Origin: Gammaproteobacteria bacterium
Lineage (GTDB): Bacteria; Pseudomonadota; Gammaproteobacteria; Coxiellales; Coxiellaceae
Assembly: GCA_026399315.1 (NCBI GenBank)
Contig: JAPLRF010000066.1
Coordinates: forward strand, 11,540 to 75,539
Reading direction: 5' to 3'
DNA: 64,000 bases
A model generated the notes under the pieces. It was not told where the DNA came from, did no database searches, and saw only the letters and a program-made list of their open reading frames with translations. Positions 9,850 to 19,867 of this stretch are shown here, piece by piece. The position numbers and the translations under genes are program-made. Position 1 is the first letter of the stretch; each line of letters starts with the position of its first letter.

Positions 9850-10120
9850 ATTTAACTTTCCATGTAGTTTGTGATCAAAATTAGCTGATAGTAAAAACCA
9901 AATAAATGAAAAAAGCAACATAATGTAGACAATTAAGATTTGTTATTGTCTAATAGATTGTTATATTTTCTTATCGGAATTTACAAAGTGGATGTATTTT
10001 CGCTATTTGAATGAAACCCCACGCCTGAGAACAAAAGGAATGATGGCATGTCACTTTACTAATTTAGTATTAATGTTGATATTCTGTTTATAAAAAATAT
10101 TTTTTAACGGTATTTATATT

Positions 10121-11362
10121 TTGAAACAATTGATGCGACGAATTCTTCGTAAACTTTACTTTTATGCAAAATATTTTGTATCAACTCCTATTATATTCGT
10201 ATTAAGCATTATTTACCCGTTTTATAAAATAACGCTTGTAAAATTATTTTCCGACAGAATTGGGCATTATGCACTTAATACAGAGTTGATATTATGTGCA
10301 TTGGATGAAAATCCAGCCCTTAAAAAAAATCATTATTTCTTTTATACGTGTTCTTCTGATGTTCCTATTTGCAATAGCCAGCTGCACAAAATGTGGCAAC
10401 GAATCATCCTTATTGTTCCTTTTCCTGTTCTTGCCTGGCAGGTTGACAGGGTCATGAAAGTGCTTTTTAAAACCTATAAAAATGACCCTATAAAATTGCA
10501 ATTTGAATTTGCAATGGGAGACTATCTTGGCGCTTTAAAAAAAGGTAAGGTTCATTTGTTTTTCAATGAGCAAGAGAAAATACAGGGAGAAAAATTACAA
10601 AATGAACTTGGTATTCCGGCAGGTGCAAAATTTGTTTGCCTTATAGTCAGGGACTCAGAGTATATGAAACAACACTTGCCTGGTATGAACTGGCGTTATC
10701 AAGATCATCGTGACGCTGATATTGACACATATAAAAAGGCAACACTTTTTCTGGTAGAAAAAGGCTATTATGTGATTCGGATGGGAAAACACGTTAAAAA
10801 GAAATTCCAGATAGAGAATTCCTTTGTGGTAGATTACGCTAATCATTCTTTACGGTCTGATTTTATGGATATTTATTTATCATCGCGTTGTGATTTTTTC
10901 ATCACCTCAACAACAGGTTTAGACAGTGTCCCCCGACTTTTTAGAAAACCTGGCGTGCTAACTAATGCTATTTTACCGGCGTTTGAGCCAACCTACCCAC
11001 AAATATTTTTCATTCCTAAAAAAATACGAAAAAGAAATGATGGGCAGATACTTACTTTTAGTCAATATTTTAAAATATATTTTTCTACTGAGAATAAAAG
11101 CATGTTAAATTATCTCAAATTAAATGAACTTGAATTAACCGACAATTCTGAAGATGAGTTATTAAGTGTTGTAAAAGAGATGGTTTCTTATTTAACTGGC
11201 TATTTTACAGAATCAAATGATGAAAAAATAGCTCAAAAAATATTTTGGAATATTTTCCTCAGAAACCTAAAAAATTATGATGAAGTTTCGACGAATGGAT
11301 TAAAAGTTGATATTAAGATAGGGAATTCTTTTTTAAGAGAAAATCTTGGGATGCTAAATTAA
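10121..11362 (+). CDS. TIGR04372-like putative glycosyltransferase
   Basis: RIGHYALNTELILCAL, VCLIVRDSEYM, VIRMGKHV, LRSDFMDIYLSS; paralog of 31402-32754. Confidence 0.65.
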   Translation: MKQLMRRILRKLYFYAKYFVSTPIIFVLSIIYPFYKITLVKLFSDRIGHYALNTELILCALDENPALKKNHYFFYTCSSDVPICNSQLHKMWQRIILIVPFPVLAWQVDRVMKVLFKTYKNDPIKLQFEFAMGDYLGALKKGKVHLFFNEQEKIQGEKLQNELGIPAGAKFVCLIVRDSEYMKQHLPGMNWRYQDHRDADIDTYKKATLFLVEKGYYVIRMGKHVKKKFQIENSFVVDYANHSLRSDFMDIYLSSRCDFFITSTTGLDSVPRLFRKPGVLTNAILPAFEPTYPQIFFIPKKIRKRNDGQILTFSQYFKIYFSTENKSMLNYLKLNELELTDNSEDELLSVVKEMVSYLTGYFTESNDEKIAQKIFWNIFLRNLKNYDEVSTNGLKVDIKIGNSFLRENLGMLN

Positions 11363-11400
11363 TCGTATTGTGTCGCAATTGTAAACAGGATGTAACGGAT

Positions 11401-12933
11401 ATGACAGAACTATTGGAAGTTGTTTTGAGAAATAAGATAATCATTTTTTCTGATTTGCAAGCCCGCATTAATAAAAATGTGCGTATCGTACAATCCCACG
11501 GTGTCTTCGATTTACTGCATATTGGTCACATCAAACATTTTCAAACTGCAAAAAAACAGGGTGATATTTTAATTGTTACTATCACGCCTGATCGTTTTGT
11601 TAATAAAGGCCCCAATCGACCTCGATTCACTGAAAAATTACGTGCAGAAGCCATTGCAGCACTGGATTGCGTTGATTATGTCATTATTAATCATTGGCCA
11701 ACAGCAGTTGAGGCAATTAAATTAATTAAACCAACTGTTTATGCAAAGGGTGATGAGTATAAAATCAGCGAAAATGATCTTACCGGTAAAATTGATGATG
11801 AAGCAGCTGCAGTCCGCGAAATAGGAGGTAAAACATTCTTTACCAATGAAGTCACTTTTAGTTCTTCTTCACTATTAAATGAATTTTTTTCGCCATTTTC
11901 TGATGACGTTATTTCATACCTTAATAATTTTAAGAAAAAATATAGTTTTCATGTTATTTCATCTTATTTGGAAAAATCAAAGAATTTAAAAGTTTTGTTA
12001 ATTGGTGAAACAATTGTCGACGCCTATCGTTTCACTGAAGCGATTGGAAAATCGGGAAAAGAGCCTACTTTGGTTGCAAAATATCGGCATCGTGAATTGT
12101 ACGCGGGCGGTATTTTAGCGATGGCCAATCACCTGAGTGATTTCTGTTCTGAAATTACTTGCTTAACCTATTTGGGTGAAAATGCTGAGCATGAAAGCAT
12201 GATTCAAAATAGTATTGCAAAAAATGTTTATTTGGAGGTGATATACAAAAAAAATTCACCCACCATTGTCAAAACCCGTTTTGTAGAAGAATATCTTCGT
12301 CAAAAATTGTTTGAAGAATATGAAATCAATGATGATTTTTTAGAATCAGAACAACAATCACAGCTAATTCAAAAAATGGATGTTTTACTTAAAAGTCATG
12401 ATCTCGTCATTGTTGCTGATTATGGTCATGGACTGCTGGATGATAAGACAATTAATTATTTAACGCGAAATGCAAAATACTTAGCGGTCAATACGCAGGC
12501 AAACGCTGGAAATAATGGCTTTAATTTTATTTCAAAATATAAAAAGGCAAATTATGTAGTGGTTGCATCACGCGAACTTCAATTAAATTATCGTCAAAAA
12601 CATTTAACAATTCCAGAGCAATTAAATCGTTTGGTGTTAGAGCATGATTATGACAAAACAATGATTACAAGCGGAAAAGATGGCGCCTTTGTATGCAAAC
12701 AGCGAGAAAGGCCTTGTATGGTACCGGCTTTTGCAACAGCTGTCATTGACCGTGTTGGGGCAGGAGATGCCGTATTAGCTATTTCTAGTTTGTACGCTTA
12801 TCATGACGCCCCGTCTGACATGATTGGTTTTATTGGTAATGTCGCGGGTGCCGAAGCGGTGAGTATCATGGGGAATAAAAGTGCGATTAATAAAATTGGT
12901 TTTATGAAGCATATTTCTCACTTGTTAAAATAG
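11401..12933 (+). CDS. Bifunctional cytidylyltransferase-like (N) / PfkB sugar kinase (C) protein, HldE-related with reversed domain order
   Basis: SHGVFDLLHIGHIKHFQTAK nucleotidyltransferase motif, then IGETIVDAYRF...DRVGAGDAVLAISSL PfkB signature. Confidence 0.8.
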   Translation: MTELLEVVLRNKIIIFSDLQARINKNVRIVQSHGVFDLLHIGHIKHFQTAKKQGDILIVTITPDRFVNKGPNRPRFTEKLRAEAIAALDCVDYVIINHWPTAVEAIKLIKPTVYAKGDEYKISENDLTGKIDDEAAAVREIGGKTFFTNEVTFSSSSLLNEFFSPFSDDVISYLNNFKKKYSFHVISSYLEKSKNLKVLLIGETIVDAYRFTEAIGKSGKEPTLVAKYRHRELYAGGILAMANHLSDFCSEITCLTYLGENAEHESMIQNSIAKNVYLEVIYKKNSPTIVKTRFVEEYLRQKLFEEYEINDDFLESEQQSQLIQKMDVLLKSHDLVIVADYGHGLLDDKTINYLTRNAKYLAVNTQANAGNNGFNFISKYKKANYVVVASRELQLNYRQKHLTIPEQLNRLVLEHDYDKTMITSGKDGAFVCKQRERPCMVPAFATAVIDRVGAGDAVLAISSLYAYHDAPSDMIGFIGNVAGAEAVSIMGNKSAINKIGFMKHISHLLK

Positions 12934-12942
12934 GAAAAAATT

Positions 12943-13938
12943 ATGCAAAATAAAATTACCGTGTTAATACCTACTTATAGGCGACCTCAATTTCTAAAAA
13001 GGGCAATATTGAGTGCACTTACGCAGCCCTATGCTAACCTGCAGGTTTCAGTATTTGACGATGCATCGGGAGATAATACTGAAAATATCATTAATGCTTT
13101 AAAGGAAAAAGACAGTAGAATTTCTTATCACTGTCATGAAAAAAATATTGGCGCGTTGAAAAATGTTAAATATGCTTTCCAGTCAATAAATACACCTTAT
13201 TTTTGCCATATAGGTGATGATGATGCCCTAACTTTTGATTTTTTTGACAACTCTGTAAAAATTTTGGATGAAAATCCAGATATCATGTTCGTTTCCATTG
13301 ATCTCTTGATAATCGATGAAGATGCAAATCTCGTCTCCGCGTGTGCCTCAGATTCGAACATGCGTTTTTTTCGCGGCAAAAATAGGCTCAATTTGACATG
13401 CTCTTCTACAACCTATATCGCAACTTTATTCAGGAAGGAAGTTGCGCAAATTTATTTAGAAATGGATAGTCGATTTGATATTGGACCTGATATGCGATTT
13501 ATGACCCATGCTAAAGCTAAATATGACTTTGCACATCTATCAAAGGTTGGCGCCTTTTTCACGAATCATTCTAACACTATGAGCGCCAGTAAAAAGCGGT
13601 TTGATATTGTCCATCTTGCAGTGCAACTGTCTCGATATGTGGAAATTTATCATGATGAAACACTTGATAAGGAATTCAGAGATGAAGCAGTTGTAGCTAT
13701 TCGAAAAATTTCTACTCATAGTCTAAAAGGATCTATTGCTGTTTTTATAGGAACGCTAAAAGATCTTATTAAAAGAGTATGCGAGAAATGCAATTTGACA
13801 GATGCATCTTTTTCAGATTCAGAAAAAGATGCGAGAAATGCGGGGCATTATTCATCAGCAATGCTTTATCGGCTAATGAGAATAAAAATCACGCAAGATA
13901 TTACGTTTTTTTATTCCATGCTTACTATGAAAAACTAA
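12943..13938 (+). CDS. Glycosyltransferase family 2
   Basis: ITVLIPTYRRPQFLKRAILSAL...FDDASGDNT, GDDDA. Confidence 0.85.
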   Translation: MQNKITVLIPTYRRPQFLKRAILSALTQPYANLQVSVFDDASGDNTENIINALKEKDSRISYHCHEKNIGALKNVKYAFQSINTPYFCHIGDDDALTFDFFDNSVKILDENPDIMFVSIDLLIIDEDANLVSACASDSNMRFFRGKNRLNLTCSSTTYIATLFRKEVAQIYLEMDSRFDIGPDMRFMTHAKAKYDFAHLSKVGAFFTNHSNTMSASKKRFDIVHLAVQLSRYVEIYHDETLDKEFRDEAVVAIRKISTHSLKGSIAVFIGTLKDLIKRVCEKCNLTDASFSDSEKDARNAGHYSSAMLYRLMRIKITQDITFFYSMLTMKN

Positions 13939-14179
13939 AAGCAAAACGTAAAATTAACATGCAAAATCTTCAAAATAACGTATATAAACAATATTTTGAT
14001 AAATTAATGGATTTAGGTTTTCGGCAATATAATGCGTAAAATTTTTCCGAAGAGATTGCCCATTAGTCGGGGTTATGCAAGAAGTCTAATGAGTGGTGGC
14101 TTTATTTTTAATGCTGTATCGAATAGGAAATTATTTTATGTAAATTATGAATTTTAGTGCAAAAAAGGTCAATAAATTC

Positions 14180-14185
14180 TATAAT
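14180..14185 (+). promoter_or_regulatory. Candidate -10 box TATAAT upstream of the pseB-like gene
   Basis: Exact TATAAT 35 bp before GTG 14221; no good -35 seen. Confidence 0.3.
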
Positions 14186-14220
14186 CGCAATTATTTCTAA
14201 AACTCACAGGGAAGCAGGTT

Positions 14221-15225
14221 GTGTTTAATAATAAGTCAGTTCTTATTACCGGCGGAACCGGATCATTCGGAATGAAGTGCCTGAAAATGCTTTTTGAAGG
14301 GTATTCTCCGAAAAGAGTGGTTGTCTTTTCTCGCGATGAACTAAAACAGTATGAGATGAGTCAAAAATTTAATTCACCAGAAATGCGCTATTTTTTAGGT
14401 GACGTGCGCGATGTTGAACGCTTAACGCAAGCCATGCGCGGTATCGATTATGTCATCCATGCTGCAGCACTAAAGCATGTTACTGCTGCCGAATATAACC
14501 CAATGGAATGCATTAAAACTAATATTCATGGCGCACAAAATGTCATTCAGGCAGCCCTTGCCAATGAAGTAGAAAAGGTTATTGCGTTGTCGACGGACAA
14601 AGCCGTGAGTCCTATTAATTTATATGGCGCCTCTAAACTTGCTTCGGATAAATTATTTACTGCAGCAAACAATATTGCTGGCGGGCATCGAACCACTTTT
14701 TCTGTTGTTCGATATGGCAATGTGTCTGGATCAAGGGGGTCAGTTTTACCCTACTTTGAAAAATTAATTCAAGAGGGTGCAAAATCACTGCCAATCACAG
14801 ATGTGCGCATGACTCGATTTTGGTTAAAGCTCGAGCAAGGCGTTCAGTTTGTGTTTCAAAGTTTTAATCGAATGCAAGGTGGAGAAATTTTTGTACCTAA
14901 AATTCCCTCAATTCGCATCACTGATTTGGCGTCAGCATTGGCGCCTGATCTTGACCAGCATATAGTAGGTATTCGACCAGGCGAGAAATTACATGAAGTG
15001 ATGTGCCCAAAAGATGAAGCAAGATTGGTTGTTAACTTTCCTGATCATTATGTTTTACGTCCAGCAATTAAATTTACAAATGAAGTTAATTATTATTGTA
15101 ATAAATTAGGCGCGAAAGGTTTGCCTAATACAAATGATGAATTCGAGTATAATTCTGGCACAAACCCACATTTTTTAACGGTTGATGAGATTGCGGCGTT
15201 TTGTAGCTCTAGTATTTTGGTATAG
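14221..15225 (+). CDS. pseB: UDP-GlcNAc 4,6-dehydratase (inverting), PseB-like
   Basis: VLITGGTGSFGMKCLKML, FSRDELKQYEMSQ, HAAALKHV, STDKAVSPINLYGASKL. Confidence 0.85.
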   Translation: MFNNKSVLITGGTGSFGMKCLKMLFEGYSPKRVVVFSRDELKQYEMSQKFNSPEMRYFLGDVRDVERLTQAMRGIDYVIHAAALKHVTAAEYNPMECIKTNIHGAQNVIQAALANEVEKVIALSTDKAVSPINLYGASKLASDKLFTAANNIAGGHRTTFSVVRYGNVSGSRGSVLPYFEKLIQEGAKSLPITDVRMTRFWLKLEQGVQFVFQSFNRMQGGEIFVPKIPSIRITDLASALAPDLDQHIVGIRPGEKLHEVMCPKDEARLVVNFPDHYVLRPAIKFTNEVNYYCNKLGAKGLPNTNDEFEYNSGTNPHFLTVDEIAAFCSSSILV

Positions 15226-15234
15226 TTGGTGCTG

Positions 15235-15960
15235 ATGATGATGATGATGAAACTAGCAATAATAACAGCACGAGGTGGCAGTAAAAGAATTCCTCGAAAA
15301 AATATAAAGGATTTTTGCGGCGAACCAATAATTAGCTATTCAATTCGTGCTGCAATTGATTCTAATTGTTTTGATAAAGTAATGGTTTCTACAGATGACC
15401 AGGAAATTGCAAAAATAGCGCAAAAGTTAGGTGCTGACGTTCCTTTTATGCGCTCTGAAAAAACATCAAATGATTTTGCAACAACAGCTGAAGTATTATT
15501 TGAAGTGTTAACTGAGTATAAGAAACAGGATGCTAATCCCCATTTTATTTGCGGAATCTATCCTACGGCACCATTTATTACAGCATCAATTTTATCGGAA
15601 TCAATGAAAATAATTTTAGATAATCCAGTAATTGATTCTGTTTTTCCAGTGACGCGCTTTTCATATCCAATTCAGCGTGCATTAAGGAGTAAAGATGGCA
15701 TTGTTTCGATGTTTAATCCAGAACATTTATTAACGCGTTCACAAGATCTTGAGCCAGCATACCATGACGCAGGTCAATTTTATTGGCTACGTGCCAGCTC
15801 CTTTTTAAAAAACCCTTCTCTTATTCCGACGCAAACATTTGGATATCTGTTGCCGGAATGGTTAGTGCAAGACATCGATAATCTGGATGATTGGATATTG
15901 GCTGAAATGAAGTATCAACTTTTGCAAAAAAAAGGTCTAGTTGATGTCATTAGCACGTAA
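15235..15960 (+). CDS. pseF: Pseudaminic acid cytidylyltransferase (PseF-like)
   Basis: LAIITARGGSKRIPRKNIKDFCGEPIISYSI, STDDQEIAKIA, YHDAGQFYW. Confidence 0.85.
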   Translation: MMMMMKLAIITARGGSKRIPRKNIKDFCGEPIISYSIRAAIDSNCFDKVMVSTDDQEIAKIAQKLGADVPFMRSEKTSNDFATTAEVLFEVLTEYKKQDANPHFICGIYPTAPFITASILSESMKIILDNPVIDSVFPVTRFSYPIQRALRSKDGIVSMFNPEHLLTRSQDLEPAYHDAGQFYWLRASSFLKNPSLIPTQTFGYLLPEWLVQDIDNLDDWILAEMKYQLLQKKGLVDVIST

Positions 15961-16834
15961 AATTGCAGTAACTGGTGCAAGGGGAATGCTTGGAACCGCA
16001 ATTTTAAACCGTTTTTCCGATGACTTTAATATTTTTGCAACAAGCCGCACTAAAGGATTGTGCAAAAACAATATTCACTGGAAATTATTTGATTTATTAG
16101 ATTCAGAAAAATTAACAGCTTGGCTAATTAAAAATAAACCTGATGTTGTAATTCATTGTGCAGCTATGGTGAATGTAGATGAGTGTGAAAAAGAAGTTAA
16201 GCGTGCTGAAGCGTTACATGTTAATACCACGAAATTAATTACGGAAACTATTTCAGCGTGGAATGCGCGATTGGTTTACATCTCAACAGACGCTGTATTT
16301 GATGGTAAAAAAATTGGTTTTTATGCTGAAATTGATAAACCATGTCCATTAAGTATCTATGGTCGTACAAAATATCAGGGTGAAGTTGCAACATTAAACG
16401 CTTCCGAAAATAATTTAGTTTTGCGTACGACCATTTTTGGAAATCAAAAAATATCTGGGCGAATTTCCTTTGCCGATTGGCTTTTGGATAGTCTACAAAA
16501 TCAAAAACGATTAACGCTTTTCACTGATGTGGAATTTACGCCTATTCATGTTTCACATTTTTCGGATATTCTTTTTAGGATATTAACCTGCCGAACAGAA
16601 GTAAAGGGTTTGTTTCATTTATCAGGCAGTACAAAACTATCAAAATATGATTTTGGCCTGCAATTAGCACAACAACTGAATCTGCCTACAAGTCACATTT
16701 TACAATCAACTCTAGAACAAGCAAATTTATTAGCACTGCGAGGAAAAAATATGACCTTATCTAATGAAAAACTGTCCTTGCTAATGAATATAAAATTTCC
16801 AACTGCGCGTGATGGAATTATGTGTTTAAAATAG
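15941..16834 (+). CDS. RmlD-like NAD(P)-dependent sugar-nucleotide reductase (SDR)
   Basis: AVTGARGMLGTAIL, PDVVIHCAAMVNVDECE, LVYISTDAVFDG, YGRTKYQGE. Confidence 0.82.
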   Translation: MMSLARKIAVTGARGMLGTAILNRFSDDFNIFATSRTKGLCKNNIHWKLFDLLDSEKLTAWLIKNKPDVVIHCAAMVNVDECEKEVKRAEALHVNTTKLITETISAWNARLVYISTDAVFDGKKIGFYAEIDKPCPLSIYGRTKYQGEVATLNASENNLVLRTTIFGNQKISGRISFADWLLDSLQNQKRLTLFTDVEFTPIHVSHFSDILFRILTCRTEVKGLFHLSGSTKLSKYDFGLQLAQQLNLPTSHILQSTLEQANLLALRGKNMTLSNEKLSLLMNIKFPTARDGIMCLK

Positions 16835-16857
16835 TTCGAAAAGAATGAGGCTTTATA

Positions 16858-17922
16858 ATGGAAATAAAATTAGGAAAAAAAAGTGTTGGATTGCATTTGC
16901 CGACTTATTTTATTGCTGATATTGCAGCCAATCATGATAGTGATTTGGAACGCGCGAAAGATCTTATTTATTTATGTGCTGAATCGGGTGCAGATGCTGC
17001 GAAATTTCAGCATTTTACTGCAAAAACCATTGTGAGTGATGTAGGATTTAAATCGTTGGGTTTGCAACAGTCTCATCAAGCAAAATGGAAAAAATCTGTT
17101 TTTGATGTTTATCAAGATGCATCGCTCAACCTAGATTGGACGCCTATTTTGAAGGAAACCTGTGAAAAAGCAGGCATTGAATTTTTGACATCGCCTTATT
17201 CGTTGGAATTGGTCGATGCGGTGGATTCGTTTGTGCCAGCCTATAAAATTGGCTCGGGTGATATTACATGGCTTGAAATTATTAATCATATGGCATTAAA
17301 AGGAAAACCATTATTATTAGCGACTGGCGCTGCGAACTTTGATGATGTCAAAAGAGCAATGGATTGCGCATTAGCACATACAAAAAATATTGTGTTAATG
17401 CAGTGTAATACGAATTACACTGCTTCATTAGAAAATTTTAAATATATTAATTTAAACGTATTAAGGCATTACTCAAGAATGTATCCTGATGTAGTCCTTG
17501 GCTTATCCGATCATACGCCGGGTCATACGACCGTGCTTGGTGCAGTTACCTTGGGTGCGAGAGTGATTGAAAAGCATTTTACCAATGATATAAATCGCAA
17601 AGGCCCTGACCATAAATTTTCGATGAATCCAATAACGTGGCGCGATATGGTTGATCGGACGCGTGAACTGGAAAATGCATTGGGAACTGAAGGGAAAAAA
17701 GTGGAAGATAATGAGATTGAAACTGTCGTGCTTCAACGACGAGCAATTAGAGCTGGTTGTTCTTTAAATGCGGGCGTTATATTAACGCGTGATCATACTG
17801 ACGTTTTACGCCCGTGCCCTGTGGATGCATTGCCGCCATATCAAATTGATGAAATAGTTGGGCGGGTTTTAAATCGCGATATCAACGTAGGTGAAAGTTT
17901 AAAATGGAACGATCTCAAGTAG
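16858..17922 (+). CDS. N-acetylneuraminate synthase family (PseI/NeuB-like) with C-terminal SAF domain
   Basis: FIADIAANHDSDLERAKDLI, DAAKFQ, YKIGSGDITW, GLSDHTPGH, ARVIEKHFTNDINRKGPDHKFS. Confidence 0.85.
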   Translation: MEIKLGKKSVGLHLPTYFIADIAANHDSDLERAKDLIYLCAESGADAAKFQHFTAKTIVSDVGFKSLGLQQSHQAKWKKSVFDVYQDASLNLDWTPILKETCEKAGIEFLTSPYSLELVDAVDSFVPAYKIGSGDITWLEIINHMALKGKPLLLATGAANFDDVKRAMDCALAHTKNIVLMQCNTNYTASLENFKYINLNVLRHYSRMYPDVVLGLSDHTPGHTTVLGAVTLGARVIEKHFTNDINRKGPDHKFSMNPITWRDMVDRTRELENALGTEGKKVEDNEIETVVLQRRAIRAGCSLNAGVILTRDHTDVLRPCPVDALPPYQIDEIVGRVLNRDINVGESLKWNDLK

Positions 17923-18536
17923 CGATTATTATTCCTGCTTTTAATGAGGCAATGACGATAGGTAAAGTGGTTGCTAGTATTTTGCAATATGGGGTGCCTA
18001 TTGTTATAGACGATTGCTCTTCAGACGACACAGCAAAAATTTCAGAATCAGTAGGCGCGATCGTTATTAATCATAAAATCAATAGAGGGTATGATGCTGC
18101 ATTGAATTCAGGTTTTTTAGAGGCAGATAAGCAAGGTTGTTTGTATGCCATTACATTTGATGCAGACGGACAACATCATTCGGAATTGCTCGAAAAATAT
18201 TTGCAAGCGTTTGAAGAGGGTTATGATTTAGTGTTGGGTGTGCGTCCGGGTTTTGCGCGTTTCGCTGAAAAATTATTTTCCTATTATGCCAAAATTCGAT
18301 TTGGTATTTTAGATCCTTTGTGTGGAATGAAAGGTTACAATATGAAATTGTATGAAACACTTGGCCATTTTGATTCATACCGTTCAATTGGAAGTGAATT
18401 AACATTTTATGCGATTAAAAATAAAAAGTCTTTTATACAGATTCCAGTGCCAATTTCAGCGCGTGTTGGTAAGTCGCGTTTTGGGAGCATCATAAAAGGG
18501 AATTTAAAAATTTTAAGAGCGATGTGTTTGTCGTGA
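17904..18536 (+). CDS. Glycosyltransferase family 2 (DPM1-like)
   Basis: VAIIIPAFNEAMTIGKVV, VIDDCSSDDTA, TFDADGQH. Confidence 0.85.
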   Translation: MERSQVAIIIPAFNEAMTIGKVVASILQYGVPIVIDDCSSDDTAKISESVGAIVINHKINRGYDAALNSGFLEADKQGCLYAITFDADGQHHSELLEKYLQAFEEGYDLVLGVRPGFARFAEKLFSYYAKIRFGILDPLCGMKGYNMKLYETLGHFDSYRSIGSELTFYAIKNKKSFIQIPVPISARVGKSRFGSIIKGNLKILRAMCLS

Positions 18537-18553
18537 TTTTTAGGATTAAAAAC

Positions 18554-19867
18554 ATGAAAAAATTAGCATTGTTGGGTGGTATACCATTTATTCATCAAGA
18601 GTTTCGTCGACATAACTTCATTGGCGAAGAGGAACGGGTTGCTGTCGATAGCGTATTAAAGTCAGGTGTATTGTCACAGTTTTTAGGTGCTTGGCATGAG
18701 GACTTTTATGGTGGTCCTAAAGTGCGTCAATTTGAGGGTGATTGGGCGTCTTACTTTAATGTTAATCATGCTGTTTCAGTGAACTCAAATACTTCAGGAT
18801 TAATTGCCGCCTTGGGTGCAATTGAATTAGAGCCTGGTGATGAGGTGATCGTTAGTCCTTGGTCTATGTCGGCTTCAGCTACGAGTATTTTAGTGTGGAA
18901 TGCAATTCCTATTTTTGCTGATATTGAAAGTGATACTTATAATCTCGATATAAAATCAATTGAAGCCTGTATTACAGAAAAAACAAAAGCGATAATGGTT
19001 CCGGATATTTTTGGGCATGCGGCGAACCTTAATGCCATTATGCAATTAGCAAAGAAACATAATCTTAAAGTGATTGAGGATGCAGCACAAGCACCAGGTG
19101 CTTTATATCATGGGAAAAAAGTGGGTACGATTGCAGATATCGGTGTTTTTAGTTTAAATTATCACAAGCATATTCATTCTGGCGAGGGTGGTGTTTGTGT
19201 AACAAATGATGCGAAATTATGCGAGCGAATGCAATTAATTCGTAATCACGCGGAATCGGTTGTTGCTGGAAAAAAAGTTGAAAATATTTCCAATATGATT
19301 GGTTTTAACTTTAGAATGACAGAAATTGAAGCGGCTATTGGCATTGAGCAATTAAAGAAATTAGATAATATTATTACTGCAAAACAAGCGCAGGGTGACT
19401 ATCTGATAAAGGCTTTGTCTGGATTGCCACATCTGAAGCTCCCAATTATTAAATCTGAATGTACGCATATTTTTTATATTTTTTCGATGACAATAGATAT
19501 TGAAAAAATAGGTATATCATCTGGTACGATTGTAAAGGCTTTGCAAGCAGAGGGCGTGCCTGGATTGTCGACAGGTTACGTGAATATCCATCTAATGCCA
19601 ATGTATCAGAAAAAAATTGCGTACGGTTCAAATGGGTTCCCATGGAGTGCTGATTTTGTTAGAAAAGGTATCCAATATACCAGGGGTATTTGTCCAGTAG
19701 CAGAAAATTTGCATCAGAATACGTTTATTAAGATGGTTTTGTGTCTTTATGATTTTTCTTTCGAGGATCTTGATGCTATCGCAAAAGCATTTTGCAAAGT
19801 TTGGAGTGAAATGGATGAACTACGTGTATGGGAAGAAAAAAATGCATCTTCTGATTGTATCGCATGA
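18554..19867 (+). CDS. DegT/DnrJ/EryC1 family aminotransferase
   Basis: NSNTSGLIAALGAIELEPGDEVIVSPWS, EDAAQAPGA, FSLNYHKHIHSGEGG. Confidence 0.88.
   Translation: MKKLALLGGIPFIHQEFRRHNFIGEEERVAVDSVLKSGVLSQFLGAWHEDFYGGPKVRQFEGDWASYFNVNHAVSVNSNTSGLIAALGAIELEPGDEVIVSPWSMSASATSILVWNAIPIFADIESDTYNLDIKSIEACITEKTKAIMVPDIFGHAANLNAIMQLAKKHNLKVIEDAAQAPGALYHGKKVGTIADIGVFSLNYHKHIHSGEGGVCVTNDAKLCERMQLIRNHAESVVAGKKVENISNMIGFNFRMTEIEAAIGIEQLKKLDNIITAKQAQGDYLIKALSGLPHLKLPIIKSECTHIFYIFSMTIDIEKIGISSGTIVKALQAEGVPGLSTGYVNIHLMPMYQKKIAYGSNGFPWSADFVRKGIQYTRGICPVAENLHQNTFIKMVLCLYDFSFEDLDAIAKAFCKVWSEMDELRVWEEKNASSDCIA

Noticed and set aside
9926-9952. Inverted repeat TAGACAAT-N11-ATTGTCTA in the divergent 9850-10120 region
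   Set aside because: 8-bp AT-rich arms are not statistically striking alone; no known operator match, only a weak candidate.
14040-14220. Search for non-coding RNA in the largest same-strand gap
   Set aside because: Only a short CATTAG/CTAATG inverted repeat and a -10-like box; no convincing RNA structure.
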